A stretch of DNA of 51,158 nucleotides from Acidobacteriota bacterium. GTDB lineage: Bacteria; Acidobacteriota; Terriglobia; Bryobacterales; Bryobacteraceae. Shown piece by piece: positions 42,252 through 51,158 of this stretch; position 1 is the stretch's first letter, and every line of letters starts with the position of its first letter. The notes beneath the pieces were generated by a model that saw nothing but the letters and a program-made list of their open reading frames with translations, searched no databases and was not told the DNA's origin. A program made the position numbers and the translations under genes. The stretch is taken from assembly GCA_021778335.1 (NCBI GenBank), contig JAJYCN010000003.1:1-51158 (forward strand). Reading direction: 5' to 3'.

Positions 42252-43345
42252 TAAAACTGGACCACCTCCTTTCTCAGTGATGACCCCATCTTACGGCCAT
42301 CCCCGGAGGTTGTCAAACTGGATTCCACCATCCCACGCAGCGACTCCTCGTACGGCGCCCGCGCCACGCCCTGCTCGGTCACAATCGCCGTCACATACCG
42401 CGCCGGCGTCACGTCGAACGCCGGATTTTCCACTTGCGTCCCCTCCGGCGCCACCGGCACGCCGAACACGTGCGTCACCTCGCCCGCGGCCCGCTGCTCA
42501 ATCGGAATCTCATCGCCGGAAGCAAGCGTCAAATCGAGCGTCGAGACCGGCGCCGCCACATAAAACGGAACGGCATTCTCCTTCGCCAGCACCGCCACCG
42601 AATACGTCCCGATCTTGTTCGCCACATCCCCGTTCGCCGCGATCCTATCCGCTCCCACCACCACGCACCCGATCCGCCCGGACTTCAAAAAATGCCCCGC
42701 CATGTTGTCGGTGATCAGCGTCGCCGGAATCCCGTCGTGCTGCAGTTCCCACACCGTCAGCCGCGCCCCCTGCAGAAAAGGACGCGTCTCATCGGCAAAC
42801 ACCGAAACTTGCTTGCCCGCCTCGACCGCCGCCCGGATCACCCCCAGCGCCGTCCCATACCCCGCCGTCGCCAGCGCCCCCGCGTTGCAATGCGTCAGCA
42901 CCGCCCCACCATCCGGAATAAACGCCGCCCCATGCCGCCCGATCGCCTCGTTGATCGCAATATCCTCGAGCCGCACCTGCTTCGCTTCTTCGACCATCTT
43001 CCGCTTCAGCGCCTCGAGACCCAGCCCGCGCCACTCTGCAAACCGCCGCTTCATCCGGTCAATCGCCCAGAACAGGTTCACCGCCGTCGGCCGCGTCCCG
43101 GCGAGCGTCGCGCAGATCCGCTCGAACTCCGCGTCCAGTCCCTCCTCGCCGGCCCGCAACACCCCCAACGCCACGCCCATCGCCGCCGCCACCCCGATCG
43201 CCGGCGCCCCCCGGATCACCATCGTGCGGATCGCCTCCGCCACCTCCTCATACGTCGAGCAGGTGACGTACCGCTCCTCGCGCGGCAACCGCGTCTGGTC
43301 GATCATCACCACGCCGGCGTCGGTCCACTGTATCGTCTCGATCAT
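42251..43345 (-). CDS. mtnA: S-methyl-5-thioribose-1-phosphate isomerase
   Basis: The 364-residue enzyme of the methionine salvage pathway shows [41 protein letters not shown] (active-site Cys), [17 protein letters not shown] and [27 protein letters not shown] with the catalytic Asp. The last 20-odd residues ([18 protein letters not shown] and LRKEVVQF) extend beyond the usual family end at EESLR. This extra tail is encoded by the Shine-Dalgarno region of the next short ORF. The start overlaps the CPBP stop (ATGA). Confidence 0.95.
   Translation of the reverse strand: MIETIQWTDAGVVMIDQTRLPREERYVTCSTYEEVAEAIRTMVIRGAPAIGVAAAMGVALGVLRAGEEGLDAEFERICATLAGTRPTAVNLFWAIDRMKRRFAEWRGLGLEALKRKMVEEAKQVRLEDIAINEAIGRHGAAFIPDGGAVLTHCNAGALATAGYGTALGVIRAAVEAGKQVSVFADETRPFLQGARLTVWELQHDGIPATLITDNMAGHFLKSGRIGCVVVGADRIAANGDVANKIGTYSVAVLAKENAVPFYVAAPVSTLDLTLASGDEIPIEQRAAGEVTHVFGVPVAPEGTQVENPAFDVTPARYVTAIVTEQGVARAPYEESLRGMVESSLTTSGDGRKMGSSLRKEVVQF
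42257..42274 (-). promoter_or_regulatory. Extended Shine-Dalgarno, 18-nt anti-SD complement
   Basis: The minus strand reads AGAAAGGAGGTGGTCCAG. It pairs with the usual bacterial 16S 3' tail CTGGATCACCTCCTTTCT over all 18 nt with one G-U wobble. It ends 5 nt before the ATG of the short ORF. The core AGGAGGT is 12 nt from that ATG. Such extended pairing is rare, and here it is encoded inside the tail of mtnA. Confidence 0.65.
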
Positions 43346-44103
43346 TTCGTAGCGCTTCCTCCTCCGGCCAGAAAGGCCGACACAAATGTCAGGTTATACA
43401 TGGCGTGCATCACCGCCGCGGCCAGCGTTGACCGGCTCCGCCACCGCACCAAGCCGAACGCCACGCCCGCCCCCAGGATCAGCAGCACGTGCCGCCAGCT
43501 CCATCCATACTCCGGCCCGTGAAGCAGCGCGAACAGCAGCGCGGTCACGCCGATCCCCGCCACCACGCCCAGCGAGCGGATCAGCAGCGGCATCAAGAAT
43601 CCCCGGAACGCCAATTCCTCGCACAGCGGACCCAGCACCGCCACGCCCACCACCAGCAGCACAATCGACGCCGGGCTTCCCAGCAGCCCTTCAAGCGGCG
43701 CGATCTCGACCTTCGGCGCCCGTAGCAGCACCCCCAATCCGCCGGTCGCCACCGCCAGCAGCGGACCGCCCAGCATCGGCAGCCACAATCCTCCCGGCGG
43801 CAGCACCCACGCCAGCGACCGCCAGAATGGCCTCCGGTACCTCAGCCCCAGCAGCCCCTTCAGCGCCGTCAGCCACAGCCCGTACCAGACAAACTGCGCC
43901 ACCAGCAGCGACGCCATCTGCCCCAGCCCGATCCGCTTGCCCAGCGGTTCGGCCAGCCTCACGAACATCAGGCTCGCCAGCAGCAGCGGCAGGCCCATCC
44001 CCAGAAATACGCCCAGGTCGTCGTAGCCCCAGAACGGCTCCCGCTCCTTCGGTTGCGGCGTCTCTTCCGCGCCGCCAACCACCGGCTCGCTCAGCTCGTC
44101 CAT
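43342..44103 (-). CDS. CPBP-family intramembrane metalloprotease
   Basis: The 253-residue protein has about eight helices. The CPBP/Rce1-type motifs are [17 protein letters not shown] (EExxxR) and [15 protein letters not shown] (FxxxH), which place the metal-coordinating Glu and His inside the membrane. Family members cut C-terminal membrane peptides or act in bacteriocin immunity. It starts 1 bp after the uvrA stop and overlaps mtnA by 4 bp, so uvrA, this gene and mtnA form one operon. Confidence 0.88.
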   Translation of the reverse strand: MDELSEPVVGGAEETPQPKEREPFWGYDDLGVFLGMGLPLLLASLMFVRLAEPLGKRIGLGQMASLLVAQFVWYGLWLTALKGLLGLRYRRPFWRSLAWVLPPGGLWLPMLGGPLLAVATGGLGVLLRAPKVEIAPLEGLLGSPASIVLLVVGVAVLGPLCEELAFRGFLMPLLIRSLGVVAGIGVTALLFALLHGPEYGWSWRHVLLILGAGVAFGLVRWRSRSTLAAAVMHAMYNLTFVSAFLAGGGSATK

Positions 44104-44104
44104 C

Positions 44105-46867
<2,763 letters not shown>

Positions 46868-46933
46868 GGGAGGGGAATTTTCAGTGTAGCAACCGCCCTA
46901 CACCCACCCACCGCGCCGTAAAATCGAGTAGCT

Positions 46934-47785
46934 ATGAGCACTTCCAGCGAAGACACCCCGGGCGAGCGCCCACCAGAGATCCTCTATCACTACACGACCC
47001 AAAGTGGGCTCCTTGGCATTATCAAAAGCAAGGAAATCTGGGCCACCCACTTCCGCCATCTCAACGACACACAAGAGTTCGAACTCGCGAGGAGGCTCTT
47101 CGACAGTCGGCTTCAAGACAGTAAACACCAGCTCGCAGACAAGCTGCGCAACGCGCTGAAAAATGTGGGGCATCTCGAGAACCACCAGTTCTTAGCCAGT
47201 TTCTCCGAAGCGCCGGATTCGCTTCCACAGTGGCGCGCGTATGCACACTCCGAGCCGGGCTACGCACTGGGGTTTGATGGCGCCTCGATTCAACTCCCGG
47301 AAAATTTCGAGATGGTCAAGTGCCTGTACGAGCTCGAGGAACAGATACAAGCCATAGATACCCTGATCGCGCAAATCCTTGGCGACCTTGAGAAAGAGGC
47401 CAGCTCCGAGGTCGTCACGAAAGCCACGGCATTGTATCGCCTCAATGAAGTCGCCCTCACCATTAAGGACCGGCACTTCAAAGAGGAAAAGGAGTGGCGT
47501 ATCGTGTCGCACCACCTGCCGGATGAACCTCGCTTCAAGGATGGAGACCCGAAATCTAATTGTCCCGAAAGCCCGCTCGCCTTCCGCCAGGGCAAATCCG
47601 GAATCATTCCATACCGCGGCATCTCCCTGAAGGACTCCAACGGTGAATTTCCGCTTAAGCAAATCGTAGTCGGCCCGAATGCTGATCTAAAGCGGTCGGT
47701 CAGATCCGTTAGAAGTCTCCTGGAAAACCAAGGCCTGGACGGGGTTAAGGTCATCCCGTCCGGTATTCCCTATCGCAACTGGTGA
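46934..47785 (+). CDS. DUF2971 family protein
   Basis: The 283-residue protein has the DUF2971 pattern YHYTTQSGLLGIIKSKEIWATHFRHLNDTQEFE near the N-terminus, ASFSEAPDSLPQWRAYA, and KEEKEWRIVSH, then IPYRGISLKDSNGEFPLKQIVVGPN. The family is widespread in accessory islands, with some members linked to defence, but the mechanism is not established. Its base composition is lower in GC than the neighbours, as for transferred DNA. A TAAAAT box 10 bp before the ATG may give a leaderless or short-leader transcript. Confidence 0.88.
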   Translation: MSTSSEDTPGERPPEILYHYTTQSGLLGIIKSKEIWATHFRHLNDTQEFELARRLFDSRLQDSKHQLADKLRNALKNVGHLENHQFLASFSEAPDSLPQWRAYAHSEPGYALGFDGASIQLPENFEMVKCLYELEEQIQAIDTLIAQILGDLEKEASSEVVTKATALYRLNEVALTIKDRHFKEEKEWRIVSHHLPDEPRFKDGDPKSNCPESPLAFRQGKSGIIPYRGISLKDSNGEFPLKQIVVGPNADLKRSVRSVRSLLENQGLDGVKVIPSGIPYRNW

Positions 47786-47810
47786 CCACCCCCGCCGGAT
47801 CCGCTACACT
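47782..47810 (+). promoter_or_regulatory. Candidate promoter of tRNA-Ala
   Basis: GTGACC (47782-47787) and TACACT (47805-47810) are both 4/6 matches, with 17-bp spacing, 26 bp before the mature tRNA start. The -35 overlaps the DUF2971 stop. Confidence 0.35.
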
Positions 47811-47836
47811 AGAACTGTCGTCAATTTCCCGCCCAG

Positions 47837-47912
47837 GGGCGTGTAGCTCAGTTGGGAGAGCACGGCGTTCGCAACGCCGGGGTCGGGGGTTCGAATCCCC
47901 CCACGTCCACCA
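47837..47912 (+). tRNA. tRNA-Ala(CGC)
   Basis: This is a 76-nt cloverleaf with CCA. Acceptor GGGCGTG pairs with CACGTCC with one G-U. The anticodon arm CGGCG-TTCGCAA-CGCCG gives anticodon CGC (reads GCG, alanine). The D-arm is GCTCAGTTGGGAGAGC and the T-arm is GGGGGTTCGAATCCCCC. It lies between two accessory-looking genes, a common place for integration. Confidence 0.95.
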
Positions 47913-47926
47913 ACCCCATAGCTTTA

Positions 47927-48151
47927 TTAATGACTTGGCTTGCCGGTTTGTCCGTCCGAGCTTTCAGCGGCGAAACCGATGGCAGCTCGCACACCCTCAA
48001 TCGTGAGCCGCGGATGCTCCGAAAGGATCTGCTCAACGCTCTCGCCCGCGGCCAATTTCTCCAGAACCGTTTCGACCGTGATCCGGGTACCGGCAATTAC
48101 CGGCTTGCCCATGATGATCTTGGGGTCGGAAGTGATGAGGCCTTGCGGCAT
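47927..48151 (-). CDS. DUF433-family antitoxin-like protein
   Basis: The 74-residue protein has ITSDPKIIMGKPVIAGTRITVETVLEKLAAGESVEQILSEHPRLTIEGVRAAIGFAAES, the DUF433 pattern (winged HTH, VapB-like). These are usually antitoxins next to a DUF5615 PIN toxin; no toxin gene is seen on either side. ATG 48151 (MPQGLITSD) fits the family start; ATG 48193 would add 14 residues. Next to a tRNA it may be the remnant of a mobile patch. Confidence 0.82.
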   Translation of the reverse strand: MPQGLITSDPKIIMGKPVIAGTRITVETVLEKLAAGESVEQILSEHPRLTIEGVRAAIGFAAESSDGQTGKPSH

Positions 48152-48286
48152 AGGTCCGTCCACAAGTCTACAGAATGCCGGCGAGGCATGCACCCCGTTG
48201 CGCGCAGGTCTGACCGGCCTCTCCGCGCCTCCCGTCTCAAAATCGCAAAATAAGCGCTATCCTTATCCCAACCAGGAGGGAATTCC

Positions 48287-50387
48287 GTGCCGTCCATCAA
48301 CCTCACCAACAACGTCGGCCTCAACCTCAGCGCCTCCTCCGGCGACAGCTTCGCAACCCTCGAACGCTATCTCAAGCAAACCCTCACCTTCAAAACCCCG
48401 CCCAGTTTCGCTCCGCTCGTCGACATACCCGTAAGTTCCCTCGAAGAATCCAGCTTCCCCATCACCGTTTCCGCCGCGGGACAAGGCCAATTCGCGGTCG
48501 AAGGCGCCACGCTAAACGTCCAGGCCGGACCCTCCGCCTCCATCGGACTCCTCCAAGGCCCCGGCGCCGCGCTCTTCCTCTCCTCGCTCGAAATCGAAGA
48601 CGCCGCCGCAACCGCCAGCCTCATTTCCTTCTCACTCGTTGGCAGCGTCAGCCTCGGCGCCGCCGCCCCTCTCGGCCAGCTCACCTTCGACATCACCAAC
48701 TCCGCCACGCTCACGCTCACCAGCTACTACCAGGCCGCCGCCTCCGACACCCTCCGCCACGCCGTCCTCCAGGCCATCTCCGCCCTCACCATCCCCCATG
48801 ACCTCGACGACCTCAAGAGCATCCCAACCGGCGCCATCTGCCAACTCGACGCTACCGGTTCGGTGCAGTTCACCGCCTCTGCCACTCTCAGCTTCCTCAA
48901 TGACCCTCTCGCCGCGCTCACCCTCGAAAATCTCCCGTCTTTCACCATCAACGCGTCAGCTTCCGCCACCGTCGAAACCACCGTCACCCACACGAGCGGC
49001 CACACCCTCGCCATCGCCAAACTCCCCGGCAACATCCTCCACCTTTCCCTCACCCTGCACACCACCGACGATTTCGAAACCAGCCTCACCGTATCCACCG
49101 GCATCGCCGCCACCATCGCCGGCCAGGACGTCCTCGGCTTCCTGCTCGACGATCTCAATCCCGGCTCCAGCGCCGAAGCCGATTCCGTCGCCGCCGAAAT
49201 GCCCAACGCCGCGCAATTCAATTCCGACATCAAGTCCGCCATCGACACCGCGCTCTCCGCCTCGCTCGGCGCCTCGCTCAAAGCCGCCCTCGACAGGAAC
49301 ACCGCGAAGAACCGCGTCTTTCTCTTTGAAATCGACCTCGCCAAGGCCGAAGCCGATCCCGCCGCCAAATCCGCTCTGCTCGCCGCCCTCGCCGGAAACT
49401 TCACCGCCCTCACCAGGCCCGGCGCCACCCTCGCCGGCATCCGCTGGCTCGACACCCTTCTCACCACAACCAGCACCACCACCCACACCTTCGCCCTTCA
49501 CTTACTCGGAATCTTCAACGCCGCCAGCGTCCATCAATTCATCGCCGAATCAAGCTTCCGCGCCAGCACCAACACCCACGAACTCATCCTCGCCGATGAA
49601 TCCATCCAGGTCGTCGACAACAACCTCGACGCCGAAAAGCTCCGCAAACTCCTCCTCCGCGACATCACTCTCACCCTGCCCGCCTCGGCCAACACCCCGG
49701 AAGCCGCCAACCCGCTCACCATCACCTATCTCGACCGCGAAGGCGCCGCATCCCGCTCCAAACTCCAGCAGTTCGTCAACGCCCTCAACTTCCTGAACGC
49801 GCCCGACGCCGCCGCCCAAGCTCTGCTCGACGAAAACCTGCACAACTACGGCGTCTGCGCCATCTCCCTCTCCCTCGCCCTGAACCCGGCCCAGTGCAAA
49901 CAACTCTACATCGACGCAGCCGGCCAACCCCGAACCTGGGATTTCTACGCCGGCCAAGTCTGCCATGCGCAAACCGCACTCCTCGCCAGCCAGCCCGAAA
50001 ATGCCTATCGCCTCAAGGTCTACGCCGCCCCAATCACCCGATGGGCCGCCATGCGCGAGGGGGGAGGCTCGGCCGGATCTGACGCGCATGCTCCGCAACC
50101 TCGGCCTCTCGCCCACCAACGCCGGCCTCGCCGTCACGGACGTCATCACAACCATCTGGTGGTCCAGCGCCATGGCCAACTACGCGCAAGCCCTCGCCAA
50201 CAAAAAGCCGCTCGCCAAAGTCGCCAAAGCCGTCCTCAAGGATTCCAACTTCGGCTACGGCGAGCCCTGGATGCTCCTCTCCGCCTGGAACATCGCCGGC
50301 CGCCCCACGGTCAACGCGGCATTCTTCTCCTCCACTGCCGCCCCGTCCAAAGCCGCCCGCGTAACCCGTTCAGCCCCCGACAGCTAG
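48287..50387 (+). pseudogene. Large protein of unknown function, single-base frameshift
   Basis: The first frame encodes about 590 residues (MPSINLTNNVGLNLSASSGDS onwards), rich in Ser/Thr/Ala, with many short beta-type segments (FSLVGSVSLG, SVQFTASATLSFL). It then hits a run of six G at 50059-50064. Removing one G lets the frame continue as REGEARPDLTRMLRNLGLSP ... TIWWSSAMANYAQALANKKPL to a TAG at 50385-50387, for about 699 residues. GGAGGG precedes GTG 48287 by 6 nt. The break may be a sequencing error, a real lesion or programmed slippage. No signal peptide or known family is recognised. Confidence 0.75.
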
Positions 50388-50402
50388 AATCGGATTATCC
50401 GT

Positions 50403-51158
50403 ATGGCTCGCTTCCCCGGCGTGGATTACTTCCTTATCGACTCCCAGTTCAACGAACAGGAACGGCTCGTGCGCCAGACCGCGCGCCAGTTCGCTTCCGA
50501 CGAGGCCGCCCCTCTTTTCCGCGACTGCTTCCGCGACGGCCGCTTCCCCGTCGAACTCATCCCGCAACTCGGCCAACTCGGCTTCCTCGGCGCCAACCTC
50601 GAAGGCTACGGCTGCGCCGGCATGACCAACGTCGAGTACGGCCTCATCATGCAGGAAATCGAGCGCGTCGACTCCGGCCTCCGCAGCTTCGTCTCCGTCC
50701 AGGGCGCGCTCGTCATGTACCCCATCCACACCTTCGGTTCGGAGGAACAAAAACAGCGCTGGCTCCCCAAACTCGCTTCGGGAGAAGCCGTGGGCTGCTT
50801 CGGACTCACCGAACCCGCCTTCGGCTCCAACCCCGCCGGCATGCTCACCACCGCCCGCGCCGACGGCGGCGCCTGGATCCTCAACGGCGAAAAAACCTGG
50901 ATCACTAACGGCACCCTCTCCGGCGTCGCCATCGTCTGGGCCCGCACCCCCGACGGGATCCGCGGCTTCCTCGTCGAAAAAGGCACGCCCGGCTTCACCT
51001 CCTCCGACATCCACGGCAAGCTCTCCATGCGCGCCTCGGTCACCTCCAGCCTCGCCTTCAGCGACTGCCGCGTCCCCGCTTCCGCCCTGCTCCCGCTCGC
51101 CAAAGGCCTCAAGGCCCCGCTCGCCTGCCTCAGCCAAGCCCGCTACGGCATCGGCTGG
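50403..51158 (+). CDS. Acyl-CoA dehydrogenase (glutaryl-CoA dehydrogenase type), N-terminal part, cut by window edge
   Basis: The frame is open from ATG 50403 to the edge (252 codons). Motifs are FxxEER-like LVRQTARQFASDEAAPLFRDCFRDGRFP, GFLGANLEGYGCAGMTNVEYGLIMQEIERVDSGLRSFVSVQGALVMYPI, CFGLTEPAFGSNPAGM (FAD site), LNGEKTWITNG and the start of QARYGIGW. The YGLIMQEIERVDSG and LTEPxxGSNPxxM pattern is that of glutaryl-CoA dehydrogenase, which oxidises and decarboxylates glutaryl-CoA in Lys/Trp breakdown. The catalytic Glu lies beyond the window. It follows the frameshifted gene by 15 bp. Confidence 0.88.
   Translation, partial: MARFPGVDYFLIDSQFNEQERLVRQTARQFASDEAAPLFRDCFRDGRFPVELIPQLGQLGFLGANLEGYGCAGMTNVEYGLIMQEIERVDSGLRSFVSVQGALVMYPIHTFGSEEQKQRWLPKLASGEAVGCFGLTEPAFGSNPAGMLTTARADGGAWILNGEKTWITNGTLSGVAIVWARTPDGIRGFLVEKGTPGFTSSDIHGKLSMRASVTSSLAFSDCRVPASALLPLAKGLKAPLACLSQARYGIGW

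Noticed and set aside
42257-42274. Fragment of a 16S rRNA 3' end on the plus strand
   Set aside because: Only 18 nt match and the flanks do not resemble 16S. The minus-strand reading as an extended Shine-Dalgarno before an ATG explains it better.
48287-50908. Unbroken frame of 873 codons from 48287
   Set aside because: After 50064 it is Arg/Pro/His-rich out-of-frame sequence, and it overlaps the acyl-CoA dehydrogenase start. The real frame shifts at the G run.

Overview
The window is one contiguous piece of a GC-rich, Gram-negative-type bacterial chromosome. It is mostly ordinary housekeeping and metabolic genes on both strands, packed tightly with many 1-4 nt start/stop overlaps. I infer an Acidobacteriota member, probably near Bryobacterales/Solibacter. 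The reasons are the high GC, the mix of OmpA, HAF-repeat/PEP-CTERM and DUF3106 genes, several ECF sigma factors and the general protein style. No marker gene in the window proves this. I see no CRISPR array, insertion sequence, prophage or rRNA operon.

Layout. 1-885: 5' part of a long-chain acyl-CoA synthetase, then tRNA-Gly(GCC) and mreB. 2.2-7.3 kb: MFS transporter, FmdB zinc ribbon, a secreted unknown, then a leftward cluster (Gfo/Idh oxidoreductase, sugar isomerase, ACT-domain protein). 7.4-10.8 kb: plsY-gpsA (phospholipid head), then ECF sigma, zinc-finger anti-sigma and a DUF3106 protein. 10.8-16.7 kb: adenosine deaminase, glgB, an exported GH130 enzyme, serA. 16.7-19.5 kb: B12-binding mutase domain, NYN/LOTUS protein, RidA, YjbQ. 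19.5-24.4 kb: leftward envelope genes (Cna-like small protein, HAF-repeat PEP-CTERM protein, processive GT2, polytopic membrane protein). 24.4-26.1 kb: SDR, PadR, Tag. 26.1-34 kb: exported beta-propeller and SpoIVB-like S55 peptidase, divergent from a PAS histidine kinase; Pro-rich lipoprotein; OmpA protein. 34-38.1 kb: APC permease, tiny basic protein, PcrA/UvrD helicase. 38.2-40.2 kb: a second ECF sigma, membrane anti-sigma-like protein and Spy/CnrX-like sensor, then rpmE. 40.3-42.1 kb: an SRPBCC-SpoIIE-ArsR operon with a clear palindromic operator over its promoter and a strong terminator. 42.1-46.9 kb (leftward): uvrA, CPBP protease, mtnA and a 19-codon ORF behind an 18-nt near-perfect anti-SD complement. 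46.9-48.2 kb: DUF2971 gene, tRNA-Ala(CGC), DUF433 gene, which looks like a small accessory patch. 48.3-50.4 kb: a large unknown protein broken by a one-base frameshift at a G run. 50.4 kb to end: partial glutaryl-CoA-type acyl-CoA dehydrogenase.

The most unusual items are: (i) the short ORF/structured region after mtnA (42.1-42.3 kb); (ii) the ArsR operator with a repeated half-site 41 bp upstream and a SpoIIE phosphatase inserted into an ArsR-SRPBCC pair; (iii) two ECF sigma modules of parallel design, each ending in a periplasmic L(T/P)PxQ-rich protein; (iv) the 52-residue Lys/Arg-rich protein start-stop coupled to the helicase; (v) the frameshifted large protein.
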